A DNA stretch of 8,304 bases from Verrucomicrobiota bacterium (GCA_030832235.1 JAURJO010000120.1:1-8304); one strand, 5' to 3'. Shown: positions 1 to 7,409, counted from the stretch's first letter. The notes: generated by a model from the letters alone, not told the origin. Made by a program: numbers and translations.

Positions 1-1795
1 AGCCGATGACGTCCTGCACCGCGGGATCGGCGAGGATGTGCTTCCGGAAGACCTCGATCTTCGGCCGCATCATCTCGAAGGAGAAAGCGTCATCGCCTCG
101 CGCAAAGCCGAACAACGTGCCGGTGTCCTGCGCGGGCAGGAAGCCCTTCGGGATGCGGACGTAGAGGGAGACGGTCACGGCGATCGTCCCAAGCAGGATG
201 ATGAGGGTGAGCGCGGCGTTGCGCAGCACCCAGCCCAGGGAACGCGAGTATGCCTCGCGCACGCGGCCGAAGACGCGATCGGTGGCGCGGCTCAGCGGGC
301 TCTCGGCGGCAGTGTCGCGACGCCGCAGCCAGCGGCTGCAGAGCGCGGGCGTGAGCGTGAGCGAGACCGCGAGCGAGACGAGCATCGCGGCGGCAAGGGT
401 GATGGAGAACTCGCGGAAGAGTTTCTCGACCAGGCCACCCATGAAGAGGATGGAGACGAACACCGCGACGAGCGCGAGCGTCATGGCCAGCAGCGTGAAG
501 CCGACCTCGCCCGAGCCGCGGATGGCGGCGCGGTAGGGCGAGAGCCCGCGCTCGATGTGACGGGTGATGTTCTCGAGCACCACGATGGCGTCGTCGACCA
601 CCAGTCCCGCCGCGACGATCAGCGCCATCAGCGAGAGGTTGTTGAGCGAGAAGCCGTAGAGGTACATGACCCCAAACGAGCCGATGACCGAGACCGGGAT
701 CGCGAGGCACGGGATGAGCGCGGCGCGGGCGTTGCCAAGGAAGAGGAAGACCACGAGCATCACGAGGCCCGCCGCGATGAAGAGCGTGCGCTGCGATTCG
801 CGCAGCGTGGCGCGGATGCCGGGCGAGCGGTCCATGACCACCGCGAGATCGGCGTCGGCGGGCAGCAGGGCTCGCAGGGCCGGAAGCTGCGCGTTGATGG
901 CGTCGATGGTCTCGATGATGTTGGCACCCGGCTGGCGGCTGATGTTGAGCAGCACGGCGGGCCGGTCGTTGTGGAAACCGACGCTGTGGCGGTCCTCGAC
1001 GGAATCGGTGACCGTCGCGACATCGCCCAGACGGACGGGCGAGCCGTCGCGGTAACGGATCACGAGCCCGAGGTATTCCTCGGCGCGGCGGAGCTGGCTG
1101 CTGATGTGCACCTCCCATGAGCGGTCGCCGTCGCCGATCACGCCGCGCGGCCGCAGGGAATTGGTGCTGGAGATGGCGCGCCGCACCTCGTCGAGGGCGA
1201 TACCGTAATGCGAGAGCGCGTGCGGGTTCAGCTGGACGCGCACCGCCGGCAAGGAACTGCCGCCGGCGGAGACCTCTCCCACCCCGTTGATCTGCGCGAT
1301 CTTCTGGGCGAGGATCGTGACCGCGAAATCGTAGAGCTTGCCCGGCGCCATGTTCGGCGAGCTAAGCGCGAGGGCCATGATAGGCGCCTGGGCGGGATTG
1401 GATTTCCGGAAAGTCGGGTTGCCCGGCATGCCGGCGGGCAGTTCGCCGCGCGCGGCGTTGATCGCCGCCTGCACATCGCGCGCGGCCTCGTCGATCTTCC
1501 GGTCGAGGGAAAACTCCAGGGTGATACTCGTCGCGCCCTGTCGGCTGTCGGAATATATGCCCGCGACCCCGGCGATGCTGCCCAGCGCGCGCTCGAGCGG
1601 CGCGGCGACATTGGCGGCCATGGTCTCCGGGCTGGCGCCCGGCAGTGACGCGCTGACGCGGATCGTCGGAAAGTCGACCTGCGGGAGCGGTGAAACCGGC
1701 AGCAAGCCGTACGCGAGCGCACCAACCAGCACGAGCCCCACCGCCACAAGGCTGCTGGCGACCGGCCGGCGGACGAAAGGCCGCGAAAGGTTCAT
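1..1795 (-). CDS. mdtC: MdtC-like RND efflux transporter, N-terminal part (cut by window edge)
   Basis: Inner-membrane RND drug/proton antiporter subunit, third gene of an mdtABC-type operon. The first 598 residues are present, about 58% of the usual ~1025, and the frame is open to the left edge. The start is the ATG whose first base is 1795; it overlaps the mdtB stop as ATGA, with a GGAGG 10 bases upstream. The N-terminus (MNLSRPFVRRPVASSL), TM1 at about residues 13-30, the VDFPTIRVSASLPGASPET stretch after TM1, and SSLPAVRVQLNP in the porter domain match my memory of E. coli MdtC closely. TM2-TM4 lie at about 338-408, and TM4 carries the proton-relay aspartates Asp401-Asp402 in GLVVDDAIV. 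This Asp-Asp pair is typical of hydrophobe exporters, not of metal-exporting CzcA types. In E. coli MdtC assembles with MdtB into a heterotrimer. The mdtC rather than mdtB assignment rests on gene order and remembered similarity. The TM10 lysine and second porter half lie outside the window. Confidence 0.9.
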   Translation of the reverse strand, partial: MNLSRPFVRRPVASSLVAVGLVLVGALAYGLLPVSPLPQVDFPTIRVSASLPGASPETMAANVAAPLERALGSIAGVAGIYSDSRQGATSITLEFSLDRKIDEAARDVQAAINAARGELPAGMPGNPTFRKSNPAQAPIMALALSSPNMAPGKLYDFAVTILAQKIAQINGVGEVSAGGSSLPAVRVQLNPHALSHYGIALDEVRRAISSTNSLRPRGVIGDGDRSWEVHISSQLRRAEEYLGLVIRYRDGSPVRLGDVATVTDSVEDRHSVGFHNDRPAVLLNISRQPGANIIETIDAINAQLPALRALLPADADLAVVMDRSPGIRATLRESQRTLFIAAGLVMLVVFLFLGNARAALIPCLAIPVSVIGSFGVMYLYGFSLNNLSLMALIVAAGLVVDDAIVVLENITRHIERGLSPYRAAIRGSGEVGFTLLAMTLALVAVFVSILFMGGLVEKLFREFSITLAAAMLVSLAVSLTLTPALCSRWLRRRDTAAESPLSRATDRVFGRVREAYSRSLGWVLRNAALTLIILLGTIAVTVSLYVRIPKGFLPAQDTGTLFGFARGDDAFSFEMMRPKIEVFRKHILADPAVQDVIG

Positions 1796-4700
1796 GCCCG
1801 GGCGGCCTCCGGCGCCGCCGCACCGGACGCGACCCGGCGGCGGGCGCGCGCCCGCGAGGCAACGCGATCAAAGAAGAGATACACGACCGGGGTGGTGAAG
1901 AGCGTGAGCACCTGGCTGGCGAGGAGACCGCCCACCATCACGATGCCGAGCGGCTGCCGCAACTCGGCGCCGGACCCCGATGAGAACATCAGCGGCAACG
2001 CGCCGAACAGGGCGGCCAGCGTGGTCATAAGGATCGGCCGGAAGCGCAGCAGCGCGGCCTGCCGGATCGCCTCCCGCGGGGAAAGCCCCTCCCGGCGCGA
2101 AGCCTCCAGCGCGAAGTCGACCATCATGATGCCATTCTTCTTCACGAGGCCGATCAGGAGGATGATCCCGATGATCGCGATCATGTCGAGGGGCCGGCCC
2201 GTAACCCAGAGCGCGAGCAGCGCGCCAACCGTCGCGGAAGGCAGCGTCGAGAGGATCGTGATCGGGTGGATGCTGCTCTCGTACAAAACCCCCAGCACGA
2301 TATACATGGTAACAATCGCGGCGAGGACCAGCAGCAACGTGCTCGAGAGGGAGTTCCGGAAAGCCTGAGCGGCGCCTTGGAACTTCATCTCAATCGCCTC
2401 CGGAAGTTCTTCGCTCACCGCCGCCGCCTCGATCGCCTTCACCGCATCGCCGAGTGAGGATTTTTCTCCCAAGTTGAAGGAGATCGTCACCGCCGGGAAT
2501 TGCCCGACGTGGTTGATCAGCAGCGAGGTGGGGCGCTCGGTCACGCGGGCGACGCTCGCCAACGGCACCGGCCGCCCGGAACGCGTCCGCACGAAGATGC
2601 CACCCAGCACCCCAGGTCCGGTCGTGAATCGCGGATCAACCTCCAGTACCACGCGGTACTGGCTGGTGTGCGTGAACAAGGTCGAGACCTGCCGTTGTCC
2701 GAACGCGCTATAGAGTGAGTCATCGATGTCAGCCACGGTCACGCCCAGCCGGCTGGCGGCGTCGCGGTCGATCTCGACGTAGGCCTGGAGCCCCTCGGAC
2801 TGCAGGTCGCTCGCTACGTCGGACAATTGCGGCAGCTCCTGCAGACGGGAAACAAGCCGCGGCGTCCACTCCTCAAGCAGCTTCTCGTCGGGACAGGTCA
2901 GCGTGAACTGGAACTGGGTGCGGCTCACCCGATCCTCGATGGTGAGTTCCTGCACCGGCTGGAGATAGAGGGCGATGCCACCGACCGAGCGCGTCGAGTC
3001 GCGCAGGCGGTCAATGACCTGTTTGGCGGTTTCCCGCCGCTCGCCGTGGGGCTTCAGGTTGATGAGCATGCGACCGCTGTTGAGCGTGCTGTTGGTACCG
3101 TCGACCCCGATAAAGGAGGAAAGGCTTAACACCGCCGGATCCTCGAGGATCCGCGCCGCGAGCGCCTGCTGGCGCTCCGACATGGAAGCGAAGGAAACCG
3201 ACTGCGGCGCCTCGGTGACCCCCTGAAGCGCGGCATTATCCTGCACGGGGAAGAACCCCTTCGGCAGGCCGGCCCAAAGGAGGGCGGTGAGCAGGAGCGT
3301 GCCGACCGTGACGCCGAGCGTCATCCGCTGGCGCTCCAACACCCAGTCGAGCCAGACGCCGTAGCGCTCGATCACTCGATCGAGAAATCCCGGGGCGCCC
3401 GCCGCATCGTGGTGCCCGGCGTTCTCCGGCAGCATGCGCGCGCACATCATCGGCGTGAGCGTAAGGGAGACAACGAGCGAGATGAGGATCGAGACCGCGA
3501 GGGTGATGGCGAACTCGTGGAAAAGCCGCCCGACGACATCGCCCATGAAGAGCAGCGGAATGAGCACCGCGATGAGCGAGATCGTGAGCGAGACGAGCGT
3601 GAAGCCGATCTGGGCGGCGCCCTTCAGGGCGGCCTGCATCGGCGGCTCCCCCTGCTCACGGTAGCGCGCGATGTTTTCCAGCATCACGATGGCGTCATCG
3701 ACCACGAAGCCGGTCGCGATCGTCAGCGCCATCAGGGTGAGGATGTTGAGCGAGAATCCCGCGAGGTGCATCACGCCGAACGTGCCGATGAGCGACAGCG
3801 GCACCGCGATGCTGGGGATGATCGTCGCGGCGACGTTCCGCAAAAAGATGAACGTGACCAGCACCACCAGCAGCACGGCGAACACGAGCTCATGCTGCAC
3901 CGAGCGCACGGAGGAGCGGATGCTCTGGGTGCGGTCGGTGAGAACCTTCATCTCCACCGCCGCGGGCAGGTTGGCGGAGAGCTGCGGCAGCAGCGCCTGC
4001 ACGCGGTCGACGACCTCGATCACATTCGCGCCGGGTTGACGCTGCACGTTGATGAGCACGGCGGGCAACTGGTCGGCCCACGCCGCGAGACGCCGGTCCT
4101 CGGCGGCGTTCTCCACCCGCGCGACATCGCCCAGCCGCAGCGGCGCGCCGCCGCGCCAGGAAATGATCAGGTTCCGGAACTCCTCGACCGACCGCATCTG
4201 GTCGTTCGCATCCATGAGGATCGTGCGCACCGGGCCGTCGAAACTGCCCTTGGGCTGGTTGGCGCTGGCCGAGGCGATCGCGGCGCGGACGTCGGAAAGG
4301 TTAAGGCCGCGCTGGGCGAGCTCGCCCGGGTTGATCTGCACGCGCACGGCGGGGCGCTGACCGCCGGCGAGACTCACCATGCCGACGCCGGGGATCTGCG
4401 CGAGTTTCTGGGCAACGCGGGTGTCGACCAGATCGTGCACTTGCGGCAACGGCAGGCTGGCGGAGGTGACCGCAAGCGTGAGAATCGGAGTGTCGGCCGG
4501 GTTGACCTTGCGGTACACCGGCGGCGTCGGGAGGTCGTTGGGGAGCAGGTTGGAGGCCGCGTTGATCGCGGCCTGCACCTCCTGTTCGGCGACGCCGAGG
4601 GAGACCTGGAGCGAAAACTGCAGCGTGATGACCGAGGCGCCGCCCGAGCTCGTGGACGACATCTGGTTGACACCCGGGATCTGGCCAAGGCGCCGTTCCA

Positions 4701-4899
4701 GCGGCGCGGTGATCGCACTCGCGGTGACAGCCGGGCTCGCGCCCGGGTAGAACGTGAAGATCTGGATCGTCGGGAAATCGACCTGCGGCAGCGCGGAGAC
4801 CGGCAGAAGCCGGTAGGCGATGATGCCCGACAGCATGAGGGCGACCATCAACAGGCTGGTCGCCACCGGCCGCAGGATAAACGGACGGGAGGGGCTCAT
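1792..4899 (-). CDS. mdtB: MdtB-like RND efflux transporter, complete
   Basis: Full-length (1035 aa) inner-membrane RND multidrug/proton antiporter subunit of an MdtABC-type pump. The order is TM1 at about 13-30, first periplasmic porter/docking half to about 335, TM2-TM6 at about 337-485, TM7 near 527-545, second periplasmic half to about 850, and TM8-TM12 at about 853-1010. The proton relay is intact: Asp401-Asp402 in TM4 (GFVVDDAIVML) and Lys921 in TM10 (GLVKKNGIMMVDFA). RPVATSLLMVA at the N-terminus, SSGGASVITLQF, AEQEVQAAINAA and GGQRPAVRV closely resemble E. coli MdtB. The ATG at 4899 overlaps the mdtA stop as ATGA, and the TGA at 1794-1792 overlaps the mdtC start. An Arg/Ala-rich cytoplasmic tail (about 1015-1035) ends the protein. 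In E. coli MdtB pairs with MdtC and the pump exports novobiocin and bile salts; the substrates here are unknown. No truncation or frameshift was seen. Confidence 0.95.
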   Translation of the reverse strand: MSPSRPFILRPVATSLLMVALMLSGIIAYRLLPVSALPQVDFPTIQIFTFYPGASPAVTASAITAPLERRLGQIPGVNQMSSTSSGGASVITLQFSLQVSLGVAEQEVQAAINAASNLLPNDLPTPPVYRKVNPADTPILTLAVTSASLPLPQVHDLVDTRVAQKLAQIPGVGMVSLAGGQRPAVRVQINPGELAQRGLNLSDVRAAIASASANQPKGSFDGPVRTILMDANDQMRSVEEFRNLIISWRGGAPLRLGDVARVENAAEDRRLAAWADQLPAVLINVQRQPGANVIEVVDRVQALLPQLSANLPAAVEMKVLTDRTQSIRSSVRSVQHELVFAVLLVVLVTFIFLRNVAATIIPSIAVPLSLIGTFGVMHLAGFSLNILTLMALTIATGFVVDDAIVMLENIARYREQGEPPMQAALKGAAQIGFTLVSLTISLIAVLIPLLFMGDVVGRLFHEFAITLAVSILISLVVSLTLTPMMCARMLPENAGHHDAAGAPGFLDRVIERYGVWLDWVLERQRMTLGVTVGTLLLTALLWAGLPKGFFPVQDNAALQGVTEAPQSVSFASMSERQQALAARILEDPAVLSLSSFIGVDGTNSTLNSGRMLINLKPHGERRETAKQVIDRLRDSTRSVGGIALYLQPVQELTIEDRVSRTQFQFTLTCPDEKLLEEWTPRLVSRLQELPQLSDVASDLQSEGLQAYVEIDRDAASRLGVTVADIDDSLYSAFGQRQVSTLFTHTSQYRVVLEVDPRFTTGPGVLGGIFVRTRSGRPVPLASVARVTERPTSLLINHVGQFPAVTISFNLGEKSSLGDAVKAIEAAAVSEELPEAIEMKFQGAAQAFRNSLSSTLLLVLAAIVTMYIVLGVLYESSIHPITILSTLPSATVGALLALWVTGRPLDMIAIIGIILLIGLVKKNGIMMVDFALEASRREGLSPREAIRQAALLRFRPILMTTLAALFGALPLMFSSGSGAELRQPLGIVMVGGLLASQVLTLFTTPVVYLFFDRVASRARARRRVASGAAAPEAARA
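1806..1810 (-). promoter_or_regulatory. Shine-Dalgarno site of mdtC inside mdtB
   Basis: GGAGG on the minus strand, 10 bases before the mdtC ATG, lies inside the last codons of mdtB. It supports the 1795 start and lets ribosomes re-initiate after mdtB. The spacing is slightly long, so its strength is uncertain. Confidence 0.5.
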
Positions 4900-6185
4900 T
4901 GCTCCTTCTTCTTGCCGCGGCCCTTCTCCCCTTTTTCGCCCTTCTCGGATTTATCGCCCTTGCCACCACCCTTGCCGCCCGCGCCCTTCTCGCCGCCCTT
5001 GCCGCCCGGCATGGCGGGAGGCGCCGTGCCGTCGGCCCCGACCAAGGTGACCGCACGACCGTCGCGCAGGCGGTCGATGCCTTCGAGGACAACCTGCTCC
5101 CCGGCGGTGAGGCCGCTGGCGATCGACTGGCGCTCGCCGTCGACCGGCCCGAGCACGACGTCGCGCACCTTGGCCTGGTTCTCGGCATTGACGATGTAGA
5201 CGTAAGTACCGCGCGAACCGTACTGCACGCAGGCGGCCGGGATCACGACGGCGTCGACCAACGTGCGCACGCGCAGGCGGACGTTAACAAACTGATTCGG
5301 GAACAACTTCTCGTCGTTGTTGGGGAACTCGGCCTTCAGGCGCAGGGTGCCGGTGGCCAGATCGATCTGGTTGTCGACCGTGCGGAGCTCACCGGCGGCG
5401 AGGATCACGTTTTCGGTGCGGTCCCAGGCCTCGACCGGCAAAGCCCGGCCCGCCCGCAGGGGCTCGAGGACTTTCTGCAGGTCGACCTCGGGCACGGTGA
5501 ACACGACGGAGATCGGCCGTGTCTGGGTGATGACGACGAGGCCGCCGGCGTCACCGGGGCGGATGAGGTTGCCGGGATCCATCTGGCGGAGACCAAGGCG
5601 GCCCGCGATCGGGGCCTCGATCCGGGTGTAGGCGAGCTGGCGGCGGGCGTCGTCGACTTGGGAGCGGTCGGCGGCGAGCAGCGCCTCGCGCTCCGCCACG
5701 AGGGCCTGTTGCGCCTCGAGCTGCTGCTGGGTGAGCAACGTCTGGGCGTGGAGCAGGCGAAAACGCTCGAGGTCGGCTCGCGCGGTCTGGAGCTGGGCGG
5801 TGTTCTGGCGCTCGCGCGCCTCCATCTGGGCAAGACGGATCTGGTAGGGAACGGGGTCGACCTCCGCGAGGAGCTCGCCCTCCTTCACCATCTGGCCCTC
5901 GGTGAAGAGCAGACGAAGGAGCGGGCCCTCGACGCGGCTGCGCACGGTGACGGTGTTATGCGCCGTGACCGTCCCGATGGCGCGGAGATGGACCGGCAGC
6001 GAGGTCTTCTCCGCCGGCAAGGCCCGCACGGGCGTCGCCTGCTTGCCGCTGCGGGAGCGAAACGGGTTGCCGTTGGACTTGGGCGGCTCGGTGCGGAAAC
6101 CGAAATACCACACGGCGCCGCCGAAGAGCAGCAGCGTGACGGTGTAGAGAATCCAGGGGCGTTTCGCCGGGGACGTGGGTGCCAT
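4896..6185 (-). CDS. mdtA: MdtA-like periplasmic adaptor (membrane fusion protein), complete
   Basis: Adaptor of 429 aa that links the MdtBC-type RND transporter to an outer-membrane channel. An uncleaved N-terminal membrane anchor spans about residues 11-30; there is no lipobox cysteine, so it is not a lipoprotein. The first lipoyl half is at about 65-115 (TVTVRSRVEG, LLAEVDP), an alpha-helical hairpin rich in Gln/Ala/Glu/Arg at about 115-185, the second lipoyl half at about 186-205 (TRIEAPIAGRLGLRQ), a beta-barrel at about 205-305 (VVITQTRPISVVFTVPE, FPNQFVNVRL), and a membrane-proximal domain to about 385. VEAWDRT and DNQIDLATGTL are nearly identical to remembered E. coli MdtA. Residues 394-429 form an unusual Gly/Lys/Glu low-complexity tail. 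The ATG at 6185 is fixed by an in-frame TAA two codons upstream; no Shine-Dalgarno precedes it. It is first in the operon, and its stop overlaps the mdtB start. No partner channel gene is in view. Confidence 0.94.
   Translation of the reverse strand: MAPTSPAKRPWILYTVTLLLFGGAVWYFGFRTEPPKSNGNPFRSRSGKQATPVRALPAEKTSLPVHLRAIGTVTAHNTVTVRSRVEGPLLRLLFTEGQMVKEGELLAEVDPVPYQIRLAQMEARERQNTAQLQTARADLERFRLLHAQTLLTQQQLEAQQALVAEREALLAADRSQVDDARRQLAYTRIEAPIAGRLGLRQMDPGNLIRPGDAGGLVVITQTRPISVVFTVPEVDLQKVLEPLRAGRALPVEAWDRTENVILAAGELRTVDNQIDLATGTLRLKAEFPNNDEKLFPNQFVNVRLRVRTLVDAVVIPAACVQYGSRGTYVYIVNAENQAKVRDVVLGPVDGERQSIASGLTAGEQVVLEGIDRLRDGRAVTLVGADGTAPPAMPGGKGGEKGAGGKGGGKGDKSEKGEKGEKGRGKKKEQ
4902..4913 (-). promoter_or_regulatory. 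Purine-rich ribosome-binding stretch of mdtB within the mdtA tail
   Basis: The minus strand reads AAGAAGAAGGAG, then CA, then the mdtB ATG. The same bases encode the Lys-Lys-Lys-Glu near the end of the adaptor. AAGGAG matches the anti-Shine-Dalgarno but sits only 2 bases from the ATG, so a slightly upstream register of the purine run may be the part used. Translational coupling through the ATGA overlap is probably the main route. Confidence 0.4.
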
Positions 6186-6194
6186 GGGTTAAAA

Positions 6195-6225
6195 GCGGGA
6201 CACGCGGGACGGCCCGCGACCCCGC
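6195..6225 (-). terminator. GC-rich hairpin plus T4 in the mdtA leader (possible attenuator)
   Basis: Read on the mdtA strand, a 13-base arm (6225-6213) pairs with a 14-base arm (6208-6195) around a CCGT loop. There are six G-C pairs next to the loop, a one-base bulge, then seven more pairs including two G-T wobbles. It is followed directly by TTTT (6194-6191), AACCC and the mdtA ATG. This has the form of a short intrinsic terminator inside the leader. It could act as an attenuator or mask the start region, which lacks a Shine-Dalgarno site. On the plus strand the arms are two GCGGGAC copies and two tandem CCCGCGAC copies, so the hairpin may simply arise from a repeat. The four-T tract is short. 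The structure is seen directly; the function is inferred. Confidence 0.4.
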
Positions 6226-6332
6226 GACAGACGACCACGGGGGTGCGCGCGTTGCTAGATTTTTTCTGAAATACCGTGAGCGCCCCCGGCGCGGCCCTGC
6301 CGCAACCGAAGCGACTTTCAAACTAGGTTTCG

Positions 6333-6342
6333 ACGGCGCCGT
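6333..6342. promoter_or_regulatory. Perfect 10-base palindrome ACGGCGCCGT
   Basis: A perfect dyad about 105 bases before the oxidoreductase start, between the AT-rich patch and that gene. It could be half of an operator, but short GC palindromes are common by chance in DNA of this composition. No regulator family is suggested. Confidence 0.2.
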
Positions 6343-6381
6343 GCCGGAAGATTCATGAGGGAGGTTGCTTTCCGCCCCGCA

Positions 6382-6408
6382 CTCCCCGTGCCTCCGCGTT
6401 TCCGTGGT
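6382..6408. repeat. Degenerate 9-base tandem units of the CTCCGNG type
   Basis: Three successive units, CTCCCCGTG, CCTCCGCGT and TTCCGTGGT, share a TCC(N)CGTG-like core. Runs such as CTCCGTGTCTCCGTGG are, as far as I recall, scattered through the intergenic DNA of various bacteria, so this may be one member of a dispersed family. It lies about 40 bases before the oxidoreductase start and may be part of its untranslated leader. Confidence 0.35.
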
Positions 6409-6446
6409 GACGCTGAACGCGTTCCCGAGAAACTCCCCGCTATCCC

Positions 6447-7409
6447 ATGTCTTCGCCGCTGCGCCTCGCCATGCTCGGGATGATCCCCGGCAACGGGCAT
6501 CCCTACTCGTGGTCCGCCATCGTCAACGGCTTCGATCCGGTGGCGATGGCCGCCTGCCCCTACCCGGTCATCCCGCGCTACCTGAGCGCGCAGCCCGCGG
6601 GCACCGTGCGTATTCCCGGGGCGCACGTCACCCATCTCTGGACCGACAATCCGGCCGACGCTCCGGCCGTCGCGGCGGCGGCGCTCATCCCCAACGTCGT
6701 CACCCACCCCGAGGACGTGATCGACGAGGTCGACGCCGTGCTCATCGCGACCGACGACGGCTACGACCACGTGCGCCGCGCGCGGCCTTTCGTGGAGGCC
6801 GGGCTGCCGGTCTTCGTCGACAAACCGCTGGCGCTGACGGTCGACGACCTGCGCACCTTCGCGAATTGGGAGAAGGCCGGCGCGCGCATCCTGTCCTCGA
6901 GCGGGCTGCGCTACGCGCCGGAGATCGAGCCGTACATCGAGGGCGCCGGACGCGCCGCGCTCGGGGAGCTGCGGTGGATCTCGGGCGTCAGCACCAAGAC
7001 CTGGGAACGCTACGGCATCCACCTGCTGGAGCCCATCGCACGTCTGCTCGGGATGGGTTTCGATTCGGTACGGTTGGAGTCACCCGCGGCCGGGGTCGAG
7101 ATCGCCCACCTAACGCATCGCTCGGGCGTGCAGATCACGCTTCCGGTCATCGCTGACGGCGGCGCCACCTTCGGCACCCTGCACCTTTGCGGCACCGGCG
7201 GCCAGGTCACGCTGCGCCTCGCCGACACCTACACCGCTTTTCGCGGACAATTGCTCGAGTTCATCGCCTTCGCCCGTGGCGGCCGTCCCACCTACGCCTT
7301 CAGCGAGACGATCGAGCTGATGTCCGTCTTGGTAGCCGGCATCCGCAGCCGCAACGAAGGCTCGCGCCGCGTGGGCGTGGCCGAAATCCTCAACTCCCTT
7401 TCCCCATGA
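6447..7409 (+). CDS. Gfo/Idh/MocA-family NAD(P)-dependent oxidoreductase
   Basis: Predicted cytoplasmic dehydrogenase of 320 aa acting on a sugar, sugar acid or sugar-nucleotide carbonyl/alcohol; substrate unknown. The N-terminal Rossmann fold is at about 1-125, with the strand and glycine loop as LAMLGMIPGNGHPYSW (residues 7-22), an atypical form of the family GxGxxA/G. VDAVLIATDDGYDHVRRA (95-112) precedes the family motif VDKPLAL (124-130), in which Lys126 is the usual catalytic lysine. The C-terminal alpha/beta domain contains YGIHLLEPI (189-197), with His192 where the family catalytic histidine is expected. It is slightly short for the family (typically 330-400). The ATG at 6447 is used; Met9 at 6471 is a possible internal start, but it would remove the first beta strand. 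No clear Shine-Dalgarno is present. The TGA overlaps the aldolase start as ATGA, implying co-expression. Similar GNGHPYSW N-termini are, from memory, also found near surface-sugar clusters, so a biosynthetic role is possible. Confidence 0.88.
   Translation: MSSPLRLAMLGMIPGNGHPYSWSAIVNGFDPVAMAACPYPVIPRYLSAQPAGTVRIPGAHVTHLWTDNPADAPAVAAAALIPNVVTHPEDVIDEVDAVLIATDDGYDHVRRARPFVEAGLPVFVDKPLALTVDDLRTFANWEKAGARILSSSGLRYAPEIEPYIEGAGRAALGELRWISGVSTKTWERYGIHLLEPIARLLGMGFDSVRLESPAAGVEIAHLTHRSGVQITLPVIADGGATFGTLHLCGTGGQVTLRLADTYTAFRGQLLEFIAFARGGRPTYAFSETIELMSVLVAGIRSRNEGSRRVGVAEILNSLSP

Larger units (their letters stand above)
6186..6446. promoter_or_regulatory. Divergent intergenic region between mdtA and the oxidoreductase gene
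   Basis: This spacer must drive both operons. It is GC-rich apart from one AT-rich patch at 6252-6275 (containing TTGCTAGATTTTTTCTGAAA), the most likely site for a promoter of either direction. No -35/-10 pair with good spacing could be picked on either strand, so no promoter is called. Also present are the mdtA leader hairpin (6195-6225), a small inverted repeat GCGCC-CCC-GGCGC (6280-6292), a 10-base palindrome (6333-6342) and a degenerate repeat (6382-6408). No small gene was recognised here. Confidence 0.55.

Noticed and set aside
38..1120. A 360-codon plus-strand open frame and a 342-codon minus-strand frame over mdtC
   Set aside because: Both overlap the RND reading frame, which has conserved TM and porter motifs throughout. 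Their own translations are low-complexity Arg/Ala/Asp/His-rich strings with no domain.
1..4899. Heavy-metal (CzcA-type) RND exporter
   Set aside because: TM4 of both transporters has the Asp-Asp pair of hydrophobe exporters (VVDDAIV), and the adaptor and gene order match MdtABC.
3409..5199. A 596-codon open frame on the plus strand
   Set aside because: It lies antisense to the clearly conserved mdtB and mdtA genes. Its product is a compositionally biased Arg/Asp/Glu/His-rich string with no recognisable domain, typical of the opposite strand of GC-rich genes.
4899..6269. A 456-codon plus-strand open frame antisense to mdtA
   Set aside because: It is a shadow of the adaptor gene; its translation has no domain and is Leu/Ala/Arg/Gly/Asp-biased.
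6252..6275. A specific sigma-70 promoter in the AT-rich patch
   Set aside because: TTGCTA on the plus strand and AAAAAT-like elements on the minus strand can be found, but none has a partner hexamer at 16-18 bases, so the patch is only noted as the likeliest promoter zone.
7187..7405. A 73-residue N-terminal extension of the aldolase frame
   Set aside because: The extension is Arg/His-rich, overlaps the oxidoreductase in another frame and has no family similarity; the ATG at 7406 gives a normal-length enzyme and an ATGA overlap.
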